The notes beneath the pieces were generated by a model. The model made no database searches, was not told where the DNA came from, and saw nothing but the letters and a program-made list of their open reading frames with translations. A program made the translations under genes and the position numbers. Positions 9,909-18,235 of a stretch of DNA of 64,000 nucleotides are shown in pieces; within the stretch, counting starts at the first letter, position 1; each line of letters starts with the position of its first letter. Source of the stretch: an uncultured Chloracidobacterium sp. (lineage in GTDB: Bacteria > Acidobacteriota > Blastocatellia > Pyrinomonadales > Pyrinomonadaceae); assembly GCA_936914845.1 (NCBI GenBank), contig CAKZGE010000003.1, forward strand, positions 558,001-622,000, in the 5' to 3' direction.

Positions 9909-9937
9909 TTGACATCGCTGCAACCCGCCTCTCTAAT
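9909..9937 (+). promoter_or_regulatory. Sigma-70-type promoter for a leaderless mazG
   Basis: TTGACA at 9909-9914, a 17-base spacer, and TCTAAT at 9932-9937 (one mismatch to TATAAT). The expected start point, six to seven bases on, falls at the mazG ATG (9944), and there is no Shine-Dalgarno site before that ATG. Confidence 0.5.
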
Positions 9938-9943
9938 ATTGCT

Positions 9944-10738
9944 ATGTCCGATAAATTTGACGAATTGGTCGCCGTCATGCGGCGGCTCAGAGCACCCGGC
10001 GGTTGCCCTTGGGACCGTGAACAAACCTATGGTTCACTCGCACAATATTTGTTGGAGGAAGCCTACGAGACCTTTGACGCGATCCAGGAAACAGAAGAAA
10101 CGGGCGACGTCCGCCACCTTCGCGAAGAACTTGGCGATTTACTTTTGCAAGTTGTTTTCCATTGTGTGATCGCCGAAGAAAAGGGAGATTTTACGCTTGA
10201 AGATGTTGCGGGCGGCATTGCTCAAAAACTCATCCTGCGGCATCCGCATGTGTTTGGAGAAACGAAACTAGAAACCGCAGCCGACGTCATATCCAATTGG
10301 GAAGCCCTAAAGGCGAATGAACGAAAGGCATCGGGAGCCGCTGCAAAAGACGGTGGGTTGCTGGAAGAAGTGCCGGTACACTTTCCTGCCCTGCTCGAAG
10401 CCCTGAAGTTAACCAAAAAAGCGGCCAAAGTTAGATTCGATTGGGAAAATACGGATGAGATCTTTGAAAAGCTCGATGAGGAGATCCGCGAATTAAAAGA
10501 GGCCATCTCCGAAAATTCAAACATTGAAGAAGAGATCGGCGATCTGATGTTTGTCATGGCAAATCTTGCTCGTAGGTTGGACATCGAACCGGAAACAGCG
10601 CTTAAAAAGGCGAACCGCAAATTTCGGCGACGTTTTAGCATCATTGAAGAGACCTTAGCCTCTCGAAACAAAGATCTTACCGAATCAACACCCGAAGAAA
10701 TGAATGCGATCTGGAACGATGCCAAGCTGGCCGAATGA
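9944..10738 (+). CDS. mazG: Nucleoside triphosphate pyrophosphohydrolase MazG
   Basis: About 264 residues with the tandem layout of MazG: an N-terminal repeat opening with LRAPGGCPWDREQTYGSL and EEAYE...REELGDLLLQVVFH, and a second copy with EEIGDLMFVMANLARRL. The acidic EExxE/ExxD clusters bind the magnesium used to hydrolyse (d)NTPs to NMP and pyrophosphate. The ATG at 9944 is chosen over a TTG at 9890 because family members begin just before this DELVAVMRRLRAPGGCPWD region and a good promoter leads directly into it. Confidence 0.93.
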   Translation: MSDKFDELVAVMRRLRAPGGCPWDREQTYGSLAQYLLEEAYETFDAIQETEETGDVRHLREELGDLLLQVVFHCVIAEEKGDFTLEDVAGGIAQKLILRHPHVFGETKLETAADVISNWEALKANERKASGAAAKDGGLLEEVPVHFPALLEALKLTKKAAKVRFDWENTDEIFEKLDEEIRELKEAISENSNIEEEIGDLMFVMANLARRLDIEPETALKKANRKFRRRFSIIEETLASRNKDLTESTPEEMNAIWNDAKLAE

Positions 10739-10746
10739 TCTTCACA

Positions 10747-11067
10747 TCATGCCTCGAACATTTCTTGCAATAATTCGAGCAGTGCGGCGGATGGTTTTCT
10801 GTCAAGATCGCCTATCTTTTTAACTAGCCTTGCTTTATCGACGGTCTGTATCTGATCTAAGATCACAAAACGCGTTTCATTTAAAAAATCGACCGGAATG
10901 CGGGTCGGATATTGCACCCTTGTGGACGAAAGCGGAGCCACGATCACCGTTTCTATATGTCGGTTCAATTCATCGGGAGAAATGATGACGGCCGGCCGTG
11001 TGTTTTTGGCATCTCCACCGATGTCTTCGTCCAGGTTGATCAGATAGACGCCGAATCGAGTTACCAT
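10747..11067 (-). CDS. MazF/PemK-family toxin (endoribonuclease)
   Basis: About 106 residues with the PemK/MazF fold: RFGVYLINLDEDIGG near the start, KNTRPAVIIS, IVAPLSSTR and the C-terminal VILDQIQTVDKARL. The RP and S/T-R positions typical of the catalytic site are present. MazF toxins cut mRNA at short motifs. The ATG at 11067 overlaps the antitoxin stop (ATGGTAA) and has AAGGGG five bases upstream; a GTG at 11073 is too close to that site. The overlap implies translational coupling to the antitoxin. Confidence 0.88.
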   Translation of the reverse strand: MVTRFGVYLINLDEDIGGDAKNTRPAVIISPDELNRHIETVIVAPLSSTRVQYPTRIPVDFLNETRFVILDQIQTVDKARLVKKIGDLDRKPSAALLELLQEMFEA

Positions 11068-11306
11068 TGCCACCCCTTTTTCTCGAAATCTGTTTTGGTC
11101 GCCGTTACTCGCTGGTCATCGTCAATATCCACCAGTGCGTTGAATGCAGCATCCCAATCGCCGCGCGGCTTTTTAAGGTTGCGTATCAACAATCCTTCTT
11201 CGTGGACGACGATATCAACCTCACCGGCAAGCCCGGTTTCTTCTAACAGCACTTTTGGGATGCGCAACCCCTGCGAGTTTCCGATCTGTATGATCTGAGC
11301 TTTCAT
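11061..11306 (-). CDS. MazE/AbrB-type antitoxin
   Basis: An 81-residue protein with an N-terminal SpoVT-AbrB swapped-hairpin DNA-binding domain (KAQIIQIGNSQGLRIPKVLLEETG). Its acidic/aromatic C-terminal tail ends near KKGWQW and would be the part that masks the toxin. The start at 11306 follows from the domain start; 15 further upstream codons are not family-like. A perfect palindrome abuts the start codon and probably serves for autoregulation. The pair sits 58 bases downstream of serS. Confidence 0.88.
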   Translation of the reverse strand: MKAQIIQIGNSQGLRIPKVLLEETGLAGEVDIVVHEEGLLIRNLKKPRGDWDAAFNALVDIDDDQRVTATKTDFEKKGWQW

Positions 11307-11322
11307 AATTACATTGTAATTA
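11306..11322. promoter_or_regulatory. Palindromic operator at the mazE start codon
   Basis: A 17-base perfect inverted repeat (TAATTACA-T-TGTAATTA) that includes the first base of the mazE ATG. AbrB-type antitoxins bind such AT-rich palindromes to repress their own operon; binding here is inferred. Confidence 0.5.
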
Positions 11323-11364
11323 CCCAGATGATCCTGAGCAATGGCCCGCACAAAACCTTCTTGG

Positions 11365-12657
11365 TCATCCCTTACGAGCTATCACCGATAGGCCATTCAT
11401 ATAGGGCCGCAATATCGGCGGAACAACCACAGATCCATCAGCCTGCTGATAATTTTCTAAGATCGCTATCCACGTGCGGCCGACAGCGAGGCCCGACCCG
11501 TTCAATGTATGAGCGAACTCCGGCTTTTCTCCGCCGCCGCGTCTAAACCGAAGGTTCATCCGCCGGGCTTGGAAATCGCCGCAATTCGAACAGCTGGATA
11601 TCTCGCGAAAGGTATTTTGCGATGGCAGCCAAACCTCGATATCGTAGGTTTTCCGGGCGCCAAAACCCATATCGCCAGTCGAAAGCACCACTGTTCGGTA
11701 AGGCAATTCGAGCAGCTGCAGTATTCGTTCAGCATTTGCGGTCAATTTTTCGTGCTCGTCCTCAGAAGTTTCGGGCAGAGAAAGCTTTACCAGCTCTACT
11801 TTTTCAAATTGATGCTGTCGGATCAATCCCCGCGTATCGCGGCCGTAACTTCCTGCTTCGCTGCGGAAACAAGGCGAATACGCCGTGAAATATCTCGGCA
11901 GATCCTTGGCTTCCAATATCTCGTCCGAATGATAATTGGTTACCGGGACCTCCGCCGTCGGGATCAACGCAAATCCGCGATCGTCCTTGATGTGAAAAAG
12001 GTCTTCTTCAAATTTTGGCAGTTGGTTGGTACCGAAAAGCGTAGTGCGGTTTACCAAAAAAGGCGGCAATGTTTCGGTATATCCGTGCTCATTGGTATGC
12101 ACATCGAGCATAAAATTGACCAATGCCCGTTCTAGTCTCGCACCTGCACCGTTCAATATCGCAAACCGCGACCCCGTAATTTTCGTAGCTCTTTCCAGAT
12201 CCAGAATGCCTAATCCCTCACCAAGATCTACGTGATCTTTCACCGGGAAATCAAACTTTCGCGGATTTCCCCATCTGCGAACTTCAACGTTTGCCTCTTC
12301 ATCTGCCCCGATCGGAACATCGGCGGCCGGTAAATTGGGCAGACCGGCAAGCAGCATTCGCATTTCTTGGTCAGCATTATCGCGACGTTTTTCCAGAACG
12401 CCCTGTAATTCTTTTATCGCCGACACTTCATTCCGGACAGTCTTTGCTTCCTCGCCTTTACCCGCCTGTATCAGCGCGCCGACCTCTTTGCTTAATAGGT
12501 TGCGCTTTCGGTTAAGTTCATCGGCCTCGGCGATCAAGCTCCGCCGCTCTATATCCAATTCAGCAAACCGATCCAATGCGTCGGCCGGAAAATTGCGGTC
12601 GGCAAATGCTTTGCGTACCGTTTCAATATTTTCTCTGACAAAATTCAGATCTAACAT
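11365..12657 (-). CDS. serS: Serine--tRNA ligase
   Basis: 430 residues, the usual length for bacterial SerRS. The N-terminal MLDLNFVRENIETVRKAF leads into the long antiparallel coiled coil that grips the tRNA-Ser arm. The class II catalytic core follows: motif 2 (PCFRSEAGSYGRDTRGLIRQHQF) and motif 3 (NGSGLAVGRTWIAILENYQQ). It charges tRNA-Ser with serine in the cytoplasm. Its start is eight bases after the DUF1905 gene, so the two may be co-transcribed. Confidence 0.97.
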   Translation of the reverse strand: MLDLNFVRENIETVRKAFADRNFPADALDRFAELDIERRSLIAEADELNRKRNLLSKEVGALIQAGKGEEAKTVRNEVSAIKELQGVLEKRRDNADQEMRMLLAGLPNLPAADVPIGADEEANVEVRRWGNPRKFDFPVKDHVDLGEGLGILDLERATKITGSRFAILNGAGARLERALVNFMLDVHTNEHGYTETLPPFLVNRTTLFGTNQLPKFEEDLFHIKDDRGFALIPTAEVPVTNYHSDEILEAKDLPRYFTAYSPCFRSEAGSYGRDTRGLIRQHQFEKVELVKLSLPETSEDEHEKLTANAERILQLLELPYRTVVLSTGDMGFGARKTYDIEVWLPSQNTFREISSCSNCGDFQARRMNLRFRRGGGEKPEFAHTLNGSGLAVGRTWIAILENYQQADGSVVVPPILRPYMNGLSVIARKG

Positions 12658-12665
12658 ACTTCTAT

Positions 12666-13118
12666 TTATCTGACCCCAGCGGCTACCATCGCGACGGTCT
12701 TTTCAATACGATTTTTACGCGTTTCCGGCTTTTTCGCGTCGGTTATCGACCGCACGTGTTCCTTTTTGTGTGTAAAGGCTAATCTATCCCAAGCGTTCTG
12801 CAGCCCGGCTTTAGATAATTCAGCGGCAAGGTCCGGCGGCACATCGACCGTTCGGATCGAGCTGTCTTTTTCAAGGGTGATCGCAATGATCTCACCGACT
12901 GAGACACCGGCAGCCTCGCGAAATTCCTTCGGAATTCCCAACATAAACTTACCGCCCATTCGCACTATCGTAGAACGATGGGATGCTCCATTGATGGTCG
13001 CAACTACCGGCACTCTTTTGGCTCCATAAACTGCTTCAACATCGAACGGAATGGTAATGTAGGCGGCATCCATTTTCTCGTGCTTCTCAAGCAATATCTT
13101 TATGGTTTGTTTATCCAT
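12666..13118 (-). CDS. DUF1905 / YdeI-OmpD-associated family protein
   Basis: 150 residues. The first 90 fit the DUF1905 beta-barrel (FDVEAVYGAKRVPVVATINGA, MGGKFMLGIPKEFREAAG). The rest fits the YdeI/OmpD-associated tail (LQNAWDRLAFTHKKEHVRSI, KPETRKNRIEKTVAMV). Function in the family is poorly known; bacteriocin protection has been proposed for YdeI. It is the upstream partner of serS and divergent from galU. Confidence 0.8.
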   Translation of the reverse strand: MDKQTIKILLEKHEKMDAAYITIPFDVEAVYGAKRVPVVATINGASHRSTIVRMGGKFMLGIPKEFREAAGVSVGEIIAITLEKDSSIRTVDVPPDLAAELSKAGLQNAWDRLAFTHKKEHVRSITDAKKPETRKNRIEKTVAMVAAGVR

Positions 13119-13134
13119 GCTTTTTAGCCTAAGA

Positions 13135-13160
13135 TTTTAGTTTCGTTTTAATTACTAAAA
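13135..13160. repeat. Inverted repeat in the DUF1905-galU intergenic region
   Basis: TTTTAGT (13135-13141) and ACTAAAA (13154-13160) form a 7-base inverted repeat in the 66-base AT-rich gap between divergent genes. It could be an operator or part of overlapping promoters; only the symmetry is seen. Confidence 0.3.
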
Positions 13161-13184
13161 CTACAAGAATTTAACAAAATTAAG

Positions 13185-14054
13185 ATGTCAAACAAAGTTC
13201 GTAAAGCTGTTTTCCCTGCCGCCGGCCTCGGAACGCGGTTCTTACCGGCCACGAAAGCCTCACCGAAAGAGATGCTGCCGCTGGTCGATAAACCGCTGAT
13301 CCAATACGCCGTTGAAGAAGCCGTTGCGTCCGGCATCGAATCAATTTTGATAATCACCGGCCGGGATAAAAGCGCGATCGAAAACCATTTCGATATTTCA
13401 TTCGAATTGGAGCAGCTTCTCCGCGAAAAGGGAAAGGCCGATACATTTGAGCTTGTCCGGGCGATCTCGGATATCGCTCAGTTGAGCTACACGCGTCAAA
13501 AACAGGCACTCGGGCTGGGACATGCCATATATCAAGCAAAGGATTTCGCCGGCAGCGAACCGTTCGCCGCATTGCTCGCCGACGATGTGATCGATGCCGA
13601 AACGCCGGCTTTGCAGCAAATGATGAGGGTTTTCGAAAAATATGATGCACCCGTCATTGCCACAATGCAGGTTGCCGGCGAAGCGATCTCTCGTTTTGGC
13701 GTCATCGATGCCGAAGAGGTTGAACCCGGTGTTTTTCGTATCAAAGATCTCGTCGAAAAGCCCGCTTTTGCAGAAGCTCCGTCTGATCTGGCCATCATTG
13801 GCCGCTATATTTTTACGCCGGATATATTTGCCGCGATAGAAGCCACCGAACCCGGTACCGGCGGCGAGATCCAGATCACGGATGCGATGCGAATACTTTT
13901 GAAGGATCGGCCGCTTTATGCCGTCAAGCTTGAGGGCACCAGACATGATGCCGGCGACAAGCTTGGCTTTCTGATCGCCACGGTCGAATTTGCACTCAAA
14001 CGCGAAGATCTCGCCGAAGATTTCAAGGCCTATCTTCGCGGTCTTGCACTTTGA
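13185..14054 (+). CDS. galU: UTP--glucose-1-phosphate uridylyltransferase
   Basis: 289 residues. The nucleotidyltransferase signature AVFPAAGLGTRFLPATKASPKEM is at the N-terminus, followed by DKPLIQYAVEEA and later LVEKP and the C-terminal GTRHDAGDKLG typical of GalU. It makes UDP-glucose from glucose-1-phosphate and UTP, feeding envelope polysaccharide synthesis. aspS follows after 24 bases on the same strand, so the two are probably co-transcribed. Confidence 0.95.
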   Translation: MSNKVRKAVFPAAGLGTRFLPATKASPKEMLPLVDKPLIQYAVEEAVASGIESILIITGRDKSAIENHFDISFELEQLLREKGKADTFELVRAISDIAQLSYTRQKQALGLGHAIYQAKDFAGSEPFAALLADDVIDAETPALQQMMRVFEKYDAPVIATMQVAGEAISRFGVIDAEEVEPGVFRIKDLVEKPAFAEAPSDLAIIGRYIFTPDIFAAIEATEPGTGGEIQITDAMRILLKDRPLYAVKLEGTRHDAGDKLGFLIATVEFALKREDLAEDFKAYLRGLAL

Positions 14055-14078
14055 TCTATTGTTGGGGAAGTTAACTGT

Positions 14079-15902
14079 ATGTTAGATACATTGGGAAATT
14101 TGGAAAGAACGCATAGCTGCGGCGAACTCACACTTTCTTTCAAGGGCGAACAGGTCGTTCTTATGGGCTGGGTCGCCAAAAAACGTGATTTCGGCGTCTT
14201 CACATTTATCGACCTGCGAGACCGGGAAGGTATTACACAGGTCGTCGTCAGCGAAGAAACCGCGGCGGCGGCCCACGCCAAGGCAAAACACATCAGAGGC
14301 GAATTTGTAATAGCCGTGAAAGGCACTGTAGTTGCACGTGCCGAGGGCACCTACAATGCAAAGCTGGCGACGGGTGATATCGAGGTCCGGGTCGATGAGC
14401 TATTGGTTCTCAATGATGCCAAAGTGCCGCCTTTTCAGCTGGAGGTTGCCGGCAGCGAGAATCTTGCCGAAGAATCGACGCGGTTGAAATATCGCTATCT
14501 TGATCTTCGCCGTCCGCAGCTGCAGCACAACATTCGGATGCGTGCCCGTGCGGTCGCGGCTATTCGCGCATATTTCGACGCGCGCGGTTTTATTGAGATC
14601 GAAACGCCGATCCTGCTCAAATCAACGCCTGAAGGTGCTCGAGATTTTGTCGTTCCTTCGCGCATTCACACCGGCAAATTCTTTGCCTTGCCGCAATCAC
14701 CGCAGATCTTGAAGCAGATCACGATGATCGCCGGTTTCGATAAGTATTTTCAGATCGCTCGCTGTTTTCGTGATGAAGATCTGAGAGCCGACCGCCAGCC
14801 CGAATTTACGCAGCTTGACATGGAAATGTCTTTCGCGAACCAAGAAACGGCTTATCGCGAGATCGAAGGAATGTTCGGTCATGTTCTCAAACTGATCGGT
14901 GTCGAATTGCCGGCACAATGGCCGCGTATGACCTATGCCGAAGCAATGCGCCGCTTTGGCAGCGACAAGCCGGACCTACGCTTCGAAATGGAACTTGTCG
15001 ATCTTTCAAACGATCTTCGGCAAACTGATTTTGCACCTTTTGCAGATACATTGGCGAAAGGCGGCGAGGTCAAATGTATCGTCGTTAAAGGCAAGGCCGA
15101 TTATTCCCGCAAGCAAACCGACGAGCTGCAGGAATTTGTAAAGCGGTACGGTGCAGGCGCACTTGCCTGGATCAAAATTCCGGCTGACTCATCTGCCCCG
15201 GCATCTTCTTTAATGAAGGCGCTCGGCGAAGAGACGATCGGCAAACTGATACAGTCTGCCGGGGCTGTGGAAGGCGACGCTATACTTATCGTTGCAGGTA
15301 AAAAGTCGGTTGTGGCTGCCTCGCTCGGCGCATTGCGTAACGAAGTGGCCCGGCGCGAGGGGCTGATCGACCGCAGCAAGTACGCTTGCCTGATCGTTAC
15401 CGAATTTCCGATGTTCGAATACGACGAAGATACGGGCACCTACGCCGCGGCTCACCACCCGTTCACTTCACCGATGGATGAAGATCTCGAAAAATTTAAG
15501 CTGGCTGTCAATGATGGATCTCAGCACCATCTGCTCGGCGAAGTGCGGGCGAAAGCATATGACGCCGTCATCAATGGCTATGAATGTGCCGGCGGCTCGA
15601 TCCGCATCCATCAAAAAGATATTCAGGCGCTGAATTTCAAAGCTCTCGGCCTTTCACCCGAAAAAGCCCGCGAACGGTTCGGCTTTTTCCTGGACGCCCT
15701 TGAATACGGCACGCCGCCGCACGGCGGATTTGCCGCAGGTATCGAACGCACCTGTATGATCCTTTGCGGAACCGAGAACATCCGCGACGTTATGGCTTTT
15801 CCAAAAACGGCTTCGGCTCAAGACCTGATGATGGATTCACCGGGCGATGTCGACCCCGCCCAACTCGAAGAACTCGGCATCGAGATCACAGCGGAAGATT
15901 GA
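14079..15902 (+). CDS. aspS: Aspartate--tRNA ligase
   Basis: 607 residues, the full bacterial AspRS. There is an OB-fold anticodon domain at the start, class II motif 2 (ARCFRDEDLRADRQPEFTQLDMEMSF), the bacterial GAD insertion in the middle and motif 3 (GGFAAGIERTCMILCGTENIRDVMAFPKT). GGGGAAG upstream supports the ATG. I did not establish whether the enzyme also charges tRNA-Asn; no gatCAB genes are in view to inform this. Confidence 0.97.
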   Translation: MLDTLGNLERTHSCGELTLSFKGEQVVLMGWVAKKRDFGVFTFIDLRDREGITQVVVSEETAAAAHAKAKHIRGEFVIAVKGTVVARAEGTYNAKLATGDIEVRVDELLVLNDAKVPPFQLEVAGSENLAEESTRLKYRYLDLRRPQLQHNIRMRARAVAAIRAYFDARGFIEIETPILLKSTPEGARDFVVPSRIHTGKFFALPQSPQILKQITMIAGFDKYFQIARCFRDEDLRADRQPEFTQLDMEMSFANQETAYREIEGMFGHVLKLIGVELPAQWPRMTYAEAMRRFGSDKPDLRFEMELVDLSNDLRQTDFAPFADTLAKGGEVKCIVVKGKADYSRKQTDELQEFVKRYGAGALAWIKIPADSSAPASSLMKALGEETIGKLIQSAGAVEGDAILIVAGKKSVVAASLGALRNEVARREGLIDRSKYACLIVTEFPMFEYDEDTGTYAAAHHPFTSPMDEDLEKFKLAVNDGSQHHLLGEVRAKAYDAVINGYECAGGSIRIHQKDIQALNFKALGLSPEKARERFGFFLDALEYGTPPHGGFAAGIERTCMILCGTENIRDVMAFPKTASAQDLMMDSPGDVDPAQLEELGIEITAED

Positions 15903-15938
15903 CGGCGGAACGCTCTTCTATGGAACGCGGACACTCTT

Positions 15939-15978
15939 GTAAGGGGCGAGGGGCGAGTAGTCAGGGGTGAGTAGGATC
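15939..15978. repeat. Purine-rich low-complexity repeat between aspS and the RHS island
   Basis: The stretch after aspS contains repeated GGGGCGAG / GGGGTGAG units separated by TAGTCA. It lies at the distal boundary of the RHS island and could be a dispersed intergenic repeat or a recombination scar. Confidence 0.35.
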
Positions 15979-15998
15979 ACGTCCGGCCAATTCTAAAC

Positions 15999-16523
15999 CT
16001 AGAAGATGATATCCCCATTTTTATTACATTTCAATTGGATATTTACTTCATCATTTCCTGGGACGCCATAATAAATATTTGAATCGCATTTATCTGGGCG
16101 TCTATAGAAAAATGCATATTTGTATTCTTTATAATTTTCGATTGGCCCTTTCAGGTATTTATGATCCATCTCTTCGGGGGTTTTGATCGCATCCAAAGTT
16201 GTAAAAACATCAATTGTAAGAAGTTTAGAATTTGGAAAACGTTCAGATAGTAGTTTGAAAAGGTATCTGAGATTCTTTTCGTTGAACGCCGCATCATCGA
16301 TCAAAACTTCTAAATCCAATATCGATGAAGGGTTTCTGTTAACATACTTATCTACATCGCTGACACCGGCTACAATTACATACCTGAATGGTGAACGAAA
16401 AGGGTTCTTATCGGGTTCTGGCTCACGTATCTCATCCCCAGTCGAGGCGGTGTCCGTTTGCGAGAATGTTGTTTGAAAAAATAAACATAAAATCAATAAA
16501 AATAATACTTTAGCCATTTTCAT
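15999..16523 (-). CDS. Small secreted protein, partner of RHS tip 2 (candidate immunity protein)
   Basis: 174 residues with a clear signal peptide (MKMAKVLFLLILCLFFQTTFSQ), so exported. No known domain was recognised. It begins 17 bases after the stop of the second RHS-tip remnant and has AGGTG before the ATG. A central stretch (LEVLIDDAAFN...YLFKLLSERF...LLTIDVF) resembles the corresponding stretch of the 16969-17457 product (RVVLKPKYFN...AITKFLTDKY...IGITFF), so the two may be paralogues. Base composition is AT-richer than neighbouring housekeeping genes, suggesting transfer. The position matches that of immunity genes in RHS toxin loci, but that role is inference. Confidence 0.6.
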   Translation of the reverse strand: MKMAKVLFLLILCLFFQTTFSQTDTASTGDEIREPEPDKNPFRSPFRYVIVAGVSDVDKYVNRNPSSILDLEVLIDDAAFNEKNLRYLFKLLSERFPNSKLLTIDVFTTLDAIKTPEEMDHKYLKGPIENYKEYKYAFFYRRPDKCDSNIYYGVPGNDEVNIQLKCNKNGDIIF

Positions 16524-16540
16524 ATCTCTGTCACCTCAAT

Positions 16541-16968
16541 CTATCTCCTCATGGGCGGCGGCTCGCCCATCCACGATGGACATCCATCATTAAAGAACTT
16601 TGAAAGCAAATCACTTGAGGACAAACTCTCGTCGCCGAGGCGGGTTAATTTTAAACCCCTTACCACTTCATCATCTGTTTGTCCCGTGGCATGATGAGTG
16701 AGTTCATGAAGGAAAAAACCTACATAACCTGAATTGCCTCCTGCCGCGATCGGACATTGCCTGTGTTGCTGATGCTGCCTCTCGTCGAACCCTGCCAGTC
16801 TTTGAGCGGATACTTCACGCCGCCTTCATCGGTCGATGCCGCTCCGCCGTATTCGGCGATGCATTTGCCGCCGATGTCGTAGATCAGGAACCGCCATACG
16901 TCATTGACCTTTTCCGCCACACGCATGCCGCTGGCATCGTATATGTCACATGCTTCCGGTGTACGGTG
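16541..16968 (-). pseudogene. RHS-core fragment fused out of frame to a decayed HExxH tip
   Basis: Straight after the stop of the preceding gene the frame reads RHS core: YDASGMRVAEKVNDVWR, FLIYDIGGKCIAEYGG, VKYPLKDWQGSTRGS, NTGNVRSRQ. It breaks at about 16735-16745. From there another frame reads AGGNSGYVGFFLHELTHHATG and ends at 16541 after about 65 codons. HELTH (16694-16708) matches the HExxH zinc-site pattern and aligns with HENLH of the first tip. No start codon with a ribosome site serves the core part except an internal ATG at 16926. The arrangement looks like a partly deleted RHS cassette. Confidence 0.6.
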
Positions 16969-17457
16969 TTATAAATTAGACAAATCTACTATTATTTCAT
17001 CTGTTGGATTTCCTCGTTGTGTGGAAAAGCCAAGTTCAGCAATTTTTGACTCACGATTGAAGCTAAAAAAACCACGTAATTGGGGAATAGCTTGTGCACC
17101 CGTTAAATGGTCAACGACGCTTCTTGAATCCAAAGCTACTGCCTTATCATCAAAGAAAGTGATTCCTATTTTGTTTTGCTGACAATATTTATCGGTCAGA
17201 AATTTGGTTATAGCGATCATATCAACGCGGTTAAAATATTTGGGTTTTAGTACAACACGTATACCTATCAATTCCGGCTGAGTTTTAGGCCTTGCGATTT
17301 CAGTGATTTTGAATTTGAAAGGTGGCTTTCTAACACTGCATTCCACCACTGGTAGTCCTCCATACTTTTGATAATCAAGCCGCTTCTGAGAAAAGCTCTC
17401 CGAATGTAGTATGAATATGCCAAAAATGATTAAAAACAAAATTAATTTATTACCCAT
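16969..17457 (-). CDS. Small secreted protein, partner of RHS tip 1 (candidate immunity protein)
   Basis: 162 residues with a signal peptide (MGNKLILFLIIFGIFILHSESFSQ) and no recognised domain. The ATG lies four bases after the stop of the RHS tip at 17462, so the two are probably translated together. Its mid-region resembles the 15999-16523 product. AT-rich like the tip, unlike the RHS core. Secretion to the periplasm would suit protection against, or chaperoning of, a toxin acting outside the cytoplasm; this is a guess from position. Confidence 0.6.
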   Translation of the reverse strand: MGNKLILFLIIFGIFILHSESFSQKRLDYQKYGGLPVVECSVRKPPFKFKITEIARPKTQPELIGIRVVLKPKYFNRVDMIAITKFLTDKYCQQNKIGITFFDDKAVALDSRSVVDHLTGAQAIPQLRGFFSFNRESKIAELGFSTQRGNPTDEIIVDLSNL

Positions 17458-17461
17458 ATAT

Positions 17462-18235
17462 TTATTTACAACCCATCTCTTTTAATCGATCGTTTATCTT
17501 GGAGCTTGCTAATCTAGCGTCGCCACCAAAACTGTTCGGATCAACTCCTAGCTTGGTCGCCAAATCGATATCTCCTAAACCACTAGCTATATGTAGGTTC
17601 TCATGAAAAACTGATGAAGCGGAAAAGCTTCTGTAAAATGCGGTATTACTATTTCCACCGTAATTACCGACAGCCGCTCCTACTGTTCGACCACCTTGGC
17701 CATTGTTATCAGCAAAATACTGGGCGACGCTACGGTTTAATTCGTAATCAGCAGCAGCCGAAACACTACCCCCATCTTCAACGAGATTCCTTAATCTGAT
17801 CGCTTCAGAAGCACTTAAGATTCCGGCCTCGACAGTCGTTAGATTAGTCGATCTCGGCCCAGAAAATGCTTGGTGTCCAATGAGTCCAGAAGAAATCTTG
17901 CCAATAATATCATCGCCGAGAGATTTCTTAAGAAAATCCATACACTTCTTTTTATTAATTAACTTATTAATCTTAGTAATGGCTTTATTAAGTTTTTTGG
18001 TTTCTTTAGCATTCAAAGGTGCTGGATCGCCGCCACCGCCGCCGCCTTCCTCGGATCCGGGATAACAGGTCCATGGCCCCCAATAACCGACTGTGCCATT
18101 GGAATAATGATAACGAATACAGTAACCACTGCTTCCTGCGGGCGACATATTTAGGCCAGAAGGGTCAACAAAATTCGTCGGCTGGCTCTCAACATAACTA
18201 TATCGATTAAAGCTTTGCGAACTGCCTAATGACAT
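17462..18235 (-). CDS. RHS repeat-associated core C-terminus with HENLH tip domain
   Basis: 257 residues from the first ATG. The first 30 residues are the end of an RHS core (SFNRYSYVESQPTNFVDPSGL). Then follows a variable tip with a Gly/Ser-rich linker, a Lys-rich helix (KETKKLNKAITKINKL) and a C-terminal domain with HENLH (17591-17605) followed by IASGLGDIDLATKLG. RHS cores form shells that carry toxic tips; HExxH suggests a zinc peptidase-like site, but a third ligand was not identified. The core frame continues upstream to the lon stop without a normal start codon, so the gene is 5'-truncated and may be silent unless recombined. Confidence 0.7.
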   Translation of the reverse strand: MSLGSSQSFNRYSYVESQPTNFVDPSGLNMSPAGSSGYCIRYHYSNGTVGYWGPWTCYPGSEEGGGGGGDPAPLNAKETKKLNKAITKINKLINKKKCMDFLKKSLGDDIIGKISSGLIGHQAFSGPRSTNLTTVEAGILSASEAIRLRNLVEDGGSVSAAADYELNRSVAQYFADNNGQGGRTVGAAVGNYGGNSNTAFYRSFSASSVFHENLHIASGLGDIDLATKLGVDPNSFGGDARLASSKINDRLKEMGCK

